Shown in pieces: positions 42,886 through 52,775 of a stretch of 64,000 bases of DNA. The stretch spans positions 6,262,001 to 6,326,000 of the forward strand of contig NZ_CP108101.1 in assembly GCF_036195325.1 (NCBI RefSeq). The letters are read 5' to 3'. The notes under the pieces are model-generated. The model was not told the origin of the DNA and ran no database searches. It was given only the letters and a program-made list of their open reading frames with translations. Each line of letters begins with the position of its first letter. Position 1 is the first letter of the stretch. The translations under genes were made by a program, and so were the position numbers. This stretch comes from Streptomyces sp. NBC_00234. GTDB taxonomy: Bacteria; Actinomycetota; Actinomycetes; Streptomycetales; Streptomycetaceae.

Positions 42886-44277
42886 ATGGCAGAGAAGAAG
42901 CGCATCCTCGTCGTCTCCGACGAGAGTGGCATGGGGCTCGGCGGCGTTCCCGTGTTCAACCAGCTCCTCACGGTGGGGCTCGCGGAGAACCCGGATCACA
43001 CGGTGGACCTGCTCTACGTGACGGACAGGCCGCAACCGCACGGAAGGGCGAATGTTCACGCCGTTTCCCCGGTGGCGGGCGAGGACAAGATGCAGACGAT
43101 ACTCAAGGCGGCGCAGCAGAAACCGGAGGATTTCGGCCTCCCGGCCGGCGGCACGGGCACGTACGACATCGTCATCGGGCACAGCCGGTTCTCCGGAGCT
43201 GCGGCGTCCGCCATGCAGGCCGCCTGGTATCCGGACGCCGTGCACATGAACTTCCTGCACACCTCTCCCGAGAAGCTGGAGCGAGCCAAGATCACCGATC
43301 TGAACGACGAGGAAATGGTTCGGATGCGGACGGCGGCAGGCGAGGCCAAGGTGAAGATCGAGAGGGAGATTCTCCGTACCGCCCACGTCGGCGTCGGTGT
43401 CGGCGGAGCACTCACCGAGGACATCCGGCGGATTCAGAAGACGACCGGGGAGGCCAAGAGCTGGCACGATCTCATGCCGGGTGGCGAAACGGTCAAGACC
43501 TTCATCCCGCCCTCGCCGACGGATCGGCTCAACGTTCTGCTGATGGGGCGCATGGACGACCCCATGAAGGGAGGCGGCGACGCCCTGGCGGCGGTGAAGC
43601 ATCTCAACGACGGCGGCGCGAACGTGCATCTCACCGTCCGTGGCGCGAATCCGGACAAGCTCCAGGAGACGCAGGCCGAGGCGGACGTGCTCGCCGGCGG
43701 AACGGGAAGGGTCACCGTCAAGCCCTTCACCAAGGTCAAGCAGGACCTGGTCGACGACATGCACGCCAACCATGTGGTGATCATGCCGTCCAAGACCGAG
43801 GGCTTCGGCCTCGTCGCCACCGAAGCCGCCGCGCACTGCATCCCGATCCTCGTGAACCGGGACAGTGGCGCGGCCAAGTTCCTCCAGGACCCCGTCCGTG
43901 GCGCGGAGCACCTGGGGAGGGACAGCGTGGTCATGACACCCGAGGACGCCTCGCAGCGGCACATCGCCTGGGCGGAGGCCATCGGGAAGGTCCAGGACAA
44001 CTGGGCGGACCGCAAGGTCGGCGCGTACGAACTGCACAAGGTGCTGAAGAACTACACGTGGGAGAACGCGGGGACGGCCCTGGTCGAAGCGGGAATGGCG
44101 GCCAAGGACGGAAACGTGCGCGGCTCGGTGCAACTCCAGTCCGGCAAGCTGGGCATGGCCGAAGCCGCGAAACTCACCTCGCCGAACGCCACCCCGGGAC
44201 AGCCGTTGAGCCACCAGGCGTCCTCGACCCCCGCGCAGGGACCCTCCACGCTCACGACCAAATCGTTGGGTCTCTGA
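42886..44277 (+). CDS. lone GT4-like glycosyltransferase with disordered tail
   Basis: Soluble GT-B-like protein of 463 aa. ILVVSDESGMGLGGVPVFNQ is the N-terminal loop, LNVLLMGRMDDPMKGGGDAL the donor-domain strand, and MPSKTEGFGLVATEAAAHC the E-x7-E region. It has an extra helical, charged segment at about 125-200 (ITDLNDEEMVRMRTAAGEAK) not usual in EPS enzymes. The last 60 or so residues are Ser/Thr/Pro/Gln-rich and low in complexity. No other glycan gene is adjacent. ATG 42886 has AGAGGAA upstream. Codon choice seems a little less GC-biased than its neighbours. It may glycosylate a protein or small molecule; unknown. Confidence 0.8.
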   Translation: MAEKKRILVVSDESGMGLGGVPVFNQLLTVGLAENPDHTVDLLYVTDRPQPHGRANVHAVSPVAGEDKMQTILKAAQQKPEDFGLPAGGTGTYDIVIGHSRFSGAAASAMQAAWYPDAVHMNFLHTSPEKLERAKITDLNDEEMVRMRTAAGEAKVKIEREILRTAHVGVGVGGALTEDIRRIQKTTGEAKSWHDLMPGGETVKTFIPPSPTDRLNVLLMGRMDDPMKGGGDALAAVKHLNDGGANVHLTVRGANPDKLQETQAEADVLAGGTGRVTVKPFTKVKQDLVDDMHANHVVIMPSKTEGFGLVATEAAAHCIPILVNRDSGAAKFLQDPVRGAEHLGRDSVVMTPEDASQRHIAWAEAIGKVQDNWADRKVGAYELHKVLKNYTWENAGTALVEAGMAAKDGNVRGSVQLQSGKLGMAEAAKLTSPNATPGQPLSHQASSTPAQGPSTLTTKSLGL

Positions 44278-44539
44278 GCGGACGGGCCCGGCGGGAGTGC
44301 GGTGCGGGGCCGGCTCGAAGCTCCGGGCCGCACGACCGGAGCCCGAGCTGCCGGGGGCAGACGCAACAGGGCCGGTCGGGCCCTGGACCGGCGACCCGTC
44401 AGGTGGGCTGATTCCGGGAGCACTCGGGAGTGGGTGGCCCTGGAACGTCTCGGCGTGTACGCCGCGGCCGGGCAGTTCGTCGCCGTAGGTTTCGCTATCA
44501 GGTTCCTATGGGCGGCTGTGGCAGGAAGAGGTGCTGGCG

Positions 44540-45484
44540 ATGGGCAACAGGCGGATCATCACCGTGTTCGGCGCGACGGGACACCAGGGTGGGGCCGTGG
44601 CGCGGGCGGCCCTGGACGACAAGGACAGCGGTTTCGGGGTGCGGGCTGTGACGCGCAGGCCGGATTCGGAGCGCGCCAGAGAGCTCGAAGGTCTCGGTGC
44701 TGAGGTGGTCAGGGCAGACATCGATGACGAGGCGAGCCTGGGACCGGCGCTGGAAGGCGCCTATGGCGCCTTCCTGGTCACCAACTTCTGGGAGGACATG
44801 TCCGCGGCCCACGAGAAGGATCAGGCGCAGACACTGGCCCGGGCGGCCGGGCATGCAGGCGTGCAGCACGCGATCTGGTCCACGCTGGAGGACACACGCG
44901 AGTGCATCCCGCTCGATGACGACCGGATGCCCGTCCTGCAGGGCTCCTACAACGTGCCGCACTTCGACGCCAAGGCGGAGGCCGACCACTTCTTCACCGA
45001 AGCCGGTGTTCCCACCACGTTCTTGCGGACCACCTTCTACTGGGAGAACCTGCTGTCCATGTTCGCCCCACAGCGCGGGGAGGACGGAACCTTCGAACTC
45101 GTCTACCCCATGGGCGACAGCAGGCTCTCCGGCATCGGCGTCGACGACATCGGCAAGACGGCACTGGCCCTCTTCAAAGGCGGCACCGACTTCATCCCCG
45201 CCACGGTCAGCATCGCCGGCGAGCACCTGACGGTCGCCGACATGGCCACCGTCATGACCGACGTGCTGGGCGAACCGGTGCGATACCGGCCCCTGACACC
45301 CGACGCCTTCCGCGCGCTCGGATTCCCCGGCGCCGACGAGGCCGGCAACATGTTCCAGTACTACGCCGACTGCGAGCACGCCTTCACCACCGCCCGCGAC
45401 CTCGACGCCGTCCGCGCGCTCCACCCCGGCCTGCAGGACTTCCGTACCTGGCTGACCGCGCACCGCGACCAGTTCCAGTCCTGA
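44540..45484 (+). CDS. NmrA/HSCARG-like NAD(P)-binding protein
   Basis: Atypical short-chain dehydrogenase of 314 aa. Rossmann loop ITVFGATGHQGGAVARAAL, then VRAVTRRPDSERARELE for the NADP adenosine end. WSTLEDTRECIP and TTFLRTTFYWENLL are as in the NmrA-like family. The catalytic Tyr-x3-Lys is not evident, so redox sensing or a regulatory role is as likely as catalysis. ATG 44540 is 8 nt after AGGAAGAGG; GTG 44531 overlaps that site. Single gene followed by a terminator. Confidence 0.85.
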   Translation: MGNRRIITVFGATGHQGGAVARAALDDKDSGFGVRAVTRRPDSERARELEGLGAEVVRADIDDEASLGPALEGAYGAFLVTNFWEDMSAAHEKDQAQTLARAAGHAGVQHAIWSTLEDTRECIPLDDDRMPVLQGSYNVPHFDAKAEADHFFTEAGVPTTFLRTTFYWENLLSMFAPQRGEDGTFELVYPMGDSRLSGIGVDDIGKTALALFKGGTDFIPATVSIAGEHLTVADMATVMTDVLGEPVRYRPLTPDAFRALGFPGADEAGNMFQYYADCEHAFTTARDLDAVRALHPGLQDFRTWLTAHRDQFQS

Positions 45485-45561
45485 CCTGCGCGGCGTCCGC
45501 GGGCCGGCCGCGGCACACGGAACAACAGGGATATTTCGACGCCGCGACAGTGCCTATGACA

Positions 45562-45611
45562 CCGCCACACCCCCCGATGTGCATGTGTGCAGCTCACGTG
45601 GGGTGTGGCGG
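45562..45611. terminator. bidirectional terminator, NmrA-like / HTH-MurA
   Basis: Perfect 12-bp arms ccgccacacccc and ggggtgtggcgg enclose a 26-nt loop, between convergent stop codons. Confidence 0.75.
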
Positions 45612-45630
45612 AGTGGTCAGGTGTGCAGTC

Positions 45631-47160
45631 TCAGATGTCCCGGAAGATCTCGATCTGCGCGCCCACCGAGTTGAGCCGTTCCGCCAGGTCCTCGTACCCG
45701 CGGTTGATCACGTACACGTTGCGCAGCACCGACGTGCCCTCGGCCGCCATCATCGCGAGCAGGACCACCACCGCCGGACGCAGTGCGGGCGGGCACATCA
45801 TTTCGGCGGCGCGCCAGCGGGTCGGGCCCTCGACCAGTACGCGGTGCGGGTCGAGGAGCTGGAGCCTGCCGCCGAGGCGGTTGAGGTCGGTCAGGTAGAT
45901 GGCGCGGTTGTCGTAGACCCAGTCGTGGATCAGCGTCTGGCCGTGCGCGGACGCCGCGATGGCGGCGAAGAACGGCACGTTGTCGATGTTGAGGCCGGGG
46001 AACGGCATCGGGTGGATCTTGTCGATCGGCGCCTCCAGTTTGGAGGGCCGGACGGTCAGGTCCACCAGCCGGGTGCGGCCGTTGTCGGCGGCGTACTCCG
46101 TCGTACGGTCGCAGTCGACGCCCATCTCCTCCAGCACCGCGAGTTCGATCTCCAGGAACTCGATCGGAACCCGGCGGATCGTCAGCTCCGACTCCGTCAC
46201 CACCGCGGCGGCCAGCAGGCTCATCGCCTCGACCGGGTCCTCGGACGGGAAGTAGTCGACGTCGACGTCGATCTGCGGCACACCGTGCACGGTCAGCGTC
46301 GTGGTGCCGATGCCCTCGACCTCGACACCCAGCGCTTCGAGGAAGAAGCACAGGTCCTGGACCATGTAGTTGGAGGACGCGTTGCGGATGACGGTCGTGC
46401 CGTCGTGCCGTGCGGCGGCCAGCAGCGCGTTCTCGGTCACCGTGTCGCCGCGTTCGGTCAGCACGATGGGGCGGCCGGGAGTGACGGAGTGGTCGACCTG
46501 CGCGTGGTACAGCCCGTCCGTCGCGGCGATTTCGAGGCCGAACCGGCGCAGCGCGATCATGTGGGGCTCGATGGTCCGCGTACCGAGGTCGCAGCCGCCC
46601 GCGTACGGCAGGGTGAACTGGTCGACACGGTGCAGCAGCGGGCCGAGGAACATGATGATGGAACGGGTCCGGCGCGCGGCGTCCGCGTCGATGGCCGCGA
46701 GGTCGAGCTGGGCGGGCGGGACGATTTCCAGGTCCACACCGTCGTTGATCCAGCGGGTGCGGACGCCGATGGAGTTCAGCACCTCCAGGAGCCGGAAGAC
46801 CTCTTCGATGCGCGCGACCCGGCGCAGGACCGTACGGCCCTTGTTCAGGAGCGTGGCGCAGAGCAGTGCGACGCACGCGTTCTTGCTCGTCTTGACGTCG
46901 ATGGAGCCGGAGAGCCGACGGCCGCCCACCACCCTGAGGTGCATGGGGCCGGCGTAGCCGAGCGACACGATCTCGCTGTCGAGAGCCTCGCCGATACGGG
47001 CGATCATCTCAAGGCTGATGTTCTGGTTGCCGCGCTCGATCCGGTTGACCGCGCTCTGACTTGTGCCGAGCGCGTCGGCCAGCTGTGTCTGTGTCCAGCC
47101 CCGGTGCTGACGGGCGTCACGGATGAGCTTGCCGATGCGTACGAGGTAGTCGTCTTCCAT
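45631..47160 (-). CDS. HTH-XRE domain fused to MurA-like enolpyruvyl transferase
   Basis: Protein of 509 aa. Residues 1-65 form an XRE helix-turn-helix (WTQTQLADALGTSQSAVNRI). Residues about 72-509 are a UDP-GlcNAc 1-carboxyvinyltransferase domain with the substrate Lys93-Asn94 (DVKTSKNACVALL), active-site Cys190 (PYAGGCDLGTRTIEPH), and PGLNIDNVPFF and YDNRAIYLTDLNRLGG at later active-site positions. Key residues look intact, so it may catalyse the first committed step of peptidoglycan synthesis, or be an enzyme-sensing regulator. From memory a similar protein is encoded next to aconitase in S. coelicolor (SCO5998). An inverted repeat lies 12 bp before the start codon. Confidence 0.88.
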   Translation of the reverse strand: MEDDYLVRIGKLIRDARQHRGWTQTQLADALGTSQSAVNRIERGNQNISLEMIARIGEALDSEIVSLGYAGPMHLRVVGGRRLSGSIDVKTSKNACVALLCATLLNKGRTVLRRVARIEEVFRLLEVLNSIGVRTRWINDGVDLEIVPPAQLDLAAIDADAARRTRSIIMFLGPLLHRVDQFTLPYAGGCDLGTRTIEPHMIALRRFGLEIAATDGLYHAQVDHSVTPGRPIVLTERGDTVTENALLAAARHDGTTVIRNASSNYMVQDLCFFLEALGVEVEGIGTTTLTVHGVPQIDVDVDYFPSEDPVEAMSLLAAAVVTESELTIRRVPIEFLEIELAVLEEMGVDCDRTTEYAADNGRTRLVDLTVRPSKLEAPIDKIHPMPFPGLNIDNVPFFAAIAASAHGQTLIHDWVYDNRAIYLTDLNRLGGRLQLLDPHRVLVEGPTRWRAAEMMCPPALRPAVVVLLAMMAAEGTSVLRNVYVINRGYEDLAERLNSVGAQIEIFRDI

Positions 47161-47171
47161 GCCCGAACGTT

Positions 47172-47187
47172 ATCTCAGATATGAGAT
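47172..47187. promoter_or_regulatory. inverted repeat at the HTH-MurA start
   Basis: ATCTCA-GATA-TGAGAT is a perfect 6-bp inverted repeat just upstream of the ATG at 47160, where the ribosome site or transcription start would be. It is a natural candidate operator for the protein's own HTH domain. Confidence 0.5.
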
Positions 47188-47237
47188 GAAGATCGCGCCG
47201 GGGGTGTGGTGTCCCGTACCGGCTGTGCGCCGGACCG

Positions 47238-47298
47238 CGGACGCGCCCCCCTCTCATGGTCCGTCAGGTCTGACGGACCGGCAGGTGGGGCGCGTCCG
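47238..47298. terminator. nested hairpin terminator after the MBL gene
   Basis: Outer arms cggacgcgcccc (47238-47249) and ggggcgcgtccg (47287-47298) pair perfectly. Inside them a second perfect 9-bp hairpin forms from ggtccgtca and tgacggacc. It separates the MBL gene from HTH-murA on the same strand. Confidence 0.75.
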
Positions 47299-47328
47299 TT
47301 CGGGTCGTCGGAGAGGGGACGGGCGACC

Positions 47329-48138
47329 TCAGCGCCCGCCGGCCGGTTCGAAGCCGGCCAGCATCTGTTCCAGGGCCGTCTGGTCCGGGCCCACGAAGGG
47401 TGCGGAGCCGGCCGCCGAGCCCAGCGTGTCGATCATCCGGCCGGTGAGTCCCGGGGCGGGCGGCAGATGCGTGGAGAGGACGAGTTCCGGCTGCCTGTCC
47501 TGCAGCTGCCGGAAGGTTCCGAGGAACCGCTGCTCGTCCACGGTCTGCACCCAGGGGCTGTCCACGGTGGCCCACAGCAGCTGGGCGGCCCGCAGGTCCT
47601 CCGAGCCGACCGCGCCGACGTCCGGGGCCTCCGCCAGGTCCGCGCTGGGCAGCGGTCCGCCGAAGCAGTCGGAGCTGAAGCACACTCCGGAGCTGTCGTC
47701 GAAGAAGCCGACGGTCGCGGGGTTGTCGAACAGCGGTGGCCGGAAGCCGGTCAGCGTCCGGTCGCCGACGTCCAGCGACTGTCCCGGGTTGAGCAGGAAC
47801 AGCCGGTCCATCGGCAGTGGCCGTTCGCAGGACATGATCCCGACGGCCAGGAACGTGGTCACGAGGCGCGCCTCGGGCGCCGCGGCCAGCAGGTCGAAGA
47901 TCCCGCCGGTGTGGTCCCGGTCCGGGTGTGTCAGCCAGATCCAGCGCACATCGGCCGGATCGATGACGGAGGAGAGGGTTTCCAGGAAGTTCCGGTCGGG
48001 GAGTCCGAGCCCCGTGTCGACGACGACGGGCTGGGCGGAGTGGAGGACGAAGGCGTTGACGGGGATGTGCCCGATCCCGGGCACTTCGAGGCTGTCGCTG
48101 ATGACGCTGACGTCGGGACGGACCTTGTGGACGGGCAT
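47329..48138 (-). CDS. MBL-fold metallo-hydrolase-like protein
   Basis: Protein of 269 aa with the metallo-beta-lactamase fold. VVVDTGLGLPDRNF precedes the metal motif WLTHPDRDHTGGIFDLL. The usual HxHxDH is here His-Pro-Asp-Arg-Asp-His, as in some FprA/diiron ODP-like and other variant members. SSDCFGGPL supplies the later Asp, and VLSTHLPPAPG a late His. Substrate unknown. ATG 48138 (MPVHKVRPDVSV) has CTGGAG 6 nt upstream; the longer frame adds 18 residues. Divergent from acnA. Confidence 0.82.
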   Translation of the reverse strand: MPVHKVRPDVSVISDSLEVPGIGHIPVNAFVLHSAQPVVVDTGLGLPDRNFLETLSSVIDPADVRWIWLTHPDRDHTGGIFDLLAAAPEARLVTTFLAVGIMSCERPLPMDRLFLLNPGQSLDVGDRTLTGFRPPLFDNPATVGFFDDSSGVCFSSDCFGGPLPSADLAEAPDVGAVGSEDLRAAQLLWATVDSPWVQTVDEQRFLGTFRQLQDRQPELVLSTHLPPAPGLTGRMIDTLGSAAGSAPFVGPDQTALEQMLAGFEPAGGR

Positions 48139-48279
48139 GGCGGACTCCAGGCCCCCCTGGGCTGGTGATCGCTCGTGGCCTCTCCCGTCCATCCTCTGTC
48201 AAGCTCGGCTCCGCCGCCCATCGAAGCGGACCGGGACACGGCGCCCGGGCATGACCGCGCGGCGGCGATGTACTAGAGT

Positions 48280-48297
48280 TATCTCGACATCGAGATA
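48280..48297. promoter_or_regulatory. 18-bp palindrome of MarR/TamR type upstream of acnA
   Basis: TATCTCGACATCGAGATA has perfect 8-bp arms around CA, 154 bp before the acnA start. From memory TamR, a MarR-family regulator responding to trans-aconitate/citrate, binds palindromes of this form upstream of aconitase in S. coelicolor. Confidence 0.65.
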
Positions 48298-48338
48298 TCT
48301 GCCGAGGCGTACCGCAGCCGCCGCACGGTAAGGGTTAC

Positions 48339-48357
48339 CTAACTAAGCCTTACCTTA
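48339..48357. promoter_or_regulatory. iron box (DmdR1/DtxR-type) upstream of acnA
   Basis: CTAACTAAGCCTTACCTTA matches the actinobacterial iron-box consensus TWAGGTWAGSCTWACCTWA at 16 of 19 positions, with a perfect right half. It would tie aconitase, an Fe-S enzyme, to iron status. Confidence 0.6.
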
Positions 48358-48450
48358 GCGGATGGTGGGGGCCGTAGGCGGCACCATGCGGCGCCGGCCG
48401 CCAATGAGGCGCGGCGCGGTAGTACGCGCACATTGAAGAAGGAGACTGTC

Positions 48451-51165
<2,715 letters not shown>

Positions 51166-51184
51166 AGCGCACCGCACAGCACCG

Positions 51185-51218
51185 AGGGCCGCACCCCGTC
51201 GTCACGGGGTGCGGCCCT
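51185..51218. terminator. acnA terminator
   Basis: Perfect 15-bp stem agggccgcaccccgt, 4-nt loop, complement, then TT, 20 bp after the acnA stop. It also lies beyond the stop of the convergent membrane-protein gene. Confidence 0.9.
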
Positions 51219-51252
51219 TCGGGCTGTTGCGGGTGGTTCGGAGGGGGGCGGG

Positions 51253-51873
51253 TCAGCCCACCGACGGGGTGCGGTGCACCTCGGTGATCCGGCATGTCAC
51301 ATGGTCCGGTGCAGTGTCGAGCCCCTGCGCCTTCTTCTTCGCCGTCCGGCCCGGCGCGAGACCGACCACCCCGACGATCCCGTCCGCCACCCGGGTGCCG
51401 TCCTCGTCCAGGAACTCCACGGTCACGTAGTAGTCCGCAGCCGCCCCGGAACCGTTCACTATCTCCATCCGGGCGGCCGGCCACGAGGTCACCGAGTCCA
51501 CCGCGCACCCCGCGATCCGTACGTCCTCCTCGGCGTCCGTGCCCGCGACCGTGGGCGTGGGGTCCGACGTGGAGGTGGCCGTGGGCTCGTCCCCGGGCCG
51601 CGCCCCGGCCGTCGGAGACGTGCGCGGCCCCCCGGACGCCGTCACCGCCTTGCCCACGGTGTAGAGCAAGGTCCCCAGGAGAGCCACCACGAGGAGACCG
51701 CCCCCGACGGACAGCGCGACGATCAGCCCCGTACTGCTCCCGCGCGATGGCTTGGGTCCGCCCCAGCCGGGTTGTGCCCACGGCTGTTGCTCGTACGGCG
51801 GCGGCGGCGGTGGTGGTGGCGGCGCAGGCGTTGGTGATGGTGATGGCGGTGGTGGCGGAAAGCCGTCCGACAT
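51253..51873 (-). CDS. single-pass membrane protein with Pro-rich N-terminus
   Basis: Predicted membrane protein of 206 aa, function unknown. The cytoplasmic N-terminus is nearly pure proline (residues 5-27), then a QQPWAQPGWGG segment, one helix (about 50-74, GLIVALSVGGGLLVVALLGTLL), a Ser/Thr/Pro linker, and an outer beta domain (about 115-206: VRIAGCAVDS, then YYVTVEFLDEDGTRVADGIVGV and HVTCRITEV). The outer part resembles FxLYD-like domains of Streptomyces surface proteins and has two Cys. ATG 51873 has GGGGGGAT upstream. Confidence 0.78.
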   Translation of the reverse strand: MSDGFPPPPPSPSPTPAPPPPPPPPPYEQQPWAQPGWGGPKPSRGSSTGLIVALSVGGGLLVVALLGTLLYTVGKAVTASGGPRTSPTAGARPGDEPTATSTSDPTPTVAGTDAEEDVRIAGCAVDSVTSWPAARMEIVNGSGAAADYYVTVEFLDEDGTRVADGIVGVVGLAPGRTAKKKAQGLDTAPDHVTCRITEVHRTPSVG

Positions 51874-52043
51874 GAGATCCCCCCTCGGGAAGTCGTCCAG
51901 GACGCCCCACGGTAGGTGATCACCGTCCGGCGTTCCCCGAGGCGGGGGCAATCGGGCCACGCCCCCGTGGCAGGTGCGATCGTGGGCCGGCGCGTTCGCG
52001 CACGCGGCAGTCACCGCGTACCGACACAGAGAGCGGAACCACG

Positions 52044-52661
52044 ATGGGCGAGCTGATCCTGATCCGGCACGGAGAGACCGAATGGTCCCGTTCCGGGCAG
52101 CACACGAGCTATACCGACCTCCCCCTGACGGACTTCGGGGAGCGGCAGGCCCGTGCGCTCGTCCCGCTGCTGGCCGGCCGGAACATCGCCCTCACCCTGG
52201 TCAGCCCCGCCCTGCGGGCCCGCAGCACCGCCGCGCTCGCCGGTCTCGCCGGGGCCCGGGTCACGCCCGAGCTGCGCGAGTGGGACTACGGCGGCTACGA
52301 GGGCATCACCACCCGGGAGATCCACCGCACGCGGCCCCTCTGGAACCTGTGGACCGACGGAGTCGATCCCGGCGCCGAGGAACACCCGGGGGAGAGCCCG
52401 GCGCAGATCGGGGAGCGGGCCGACCGGGTGCTGGCGGGCGTCCGGTCCGCGCGCGAGCGTACGGGGACAGGTGACATTGCACTGGTGGCGCACTCACACT
52501 TCCTGCGCGTGCTGACGGCCCGCTACCTCGGGCTGACCCCGGCCGAGGGCCGCCTCTTCCAGCTCGCCACCGGTGCCGTCTCACGGCTGGGTACGGAGCA
52601 CGGCCAGCCGGTCGTCACGGCGTTGAACCTGGCGCTCCCCGAGAGCCTCCAGGAGCGCTGA
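52044..52661 (+). CDS. histidine phosphatase (phosphoglycerate-mutase-like)
   Basis: Branch-1 histidine phosphatase of 205 aa. The phospho-accepting His is in ILIRHGETEWSRSG, Arg in ALRARSTAAL, the acid in LREWDYGGYEG, and the second His in ALVAHSHFLRVL. It has the size of GpmB/CobC-type phosphatases rather than of dPGM mutases. Substrate unknown. ATG 52044. Divergent from the Pro-rich membrane protein and convergent with the GH92 gene. Confidence 0.88.
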   Translation: MGELILIRHGETEWSRSGQHTSYTDLPLTDFGERQARALVPLLAGRNIALTLVSPALRARSTAALAGLAGARVTPELREWDYGGYEGITTREIHRTRPLWNLWTDGVDPGAEEHPGESPAQIGERADRVLAGVRSARERTGTGDIALVAHSHFLRVLTARYLGLTPAEGRLFQLATGAVSRLGTEHGQPVVTALNLALPESLQER

Positions 52662-52715
52662 CCGGGCAGCCCCGGCCCCGCATGCACGCAGGCCCGCGGA
52701 GCCGGCCCGCACGCA

Positions 52716-52753
52716 CCGGCGGCCGGCGCTCCCGAAGGAGCGCCGGCCGCCGG
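52716..52753. terminator. bidirectional terminator, histidine phosphatase / GH92
   Basis: Perfect 17-bp stem ccggcggccggcgctcc closed by a CGAA tetraloop (52733-52736), between convergent stop codons. Confidence 0.9.
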
Positions 52754-52775
52754 CGGGGGGAGCAGGGGGAGCAGG

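Larger units (their letters stand above)
48139..48450. promoter_or_regulatory. divergent regulatory region, MBL gene / acnA
   Basis: A 312-bp gap with two strong regulator sites listed separately (48280-48297 and 48339-48357), both positioned for acnA control. No gene is supported here. Confidence 0.7.
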
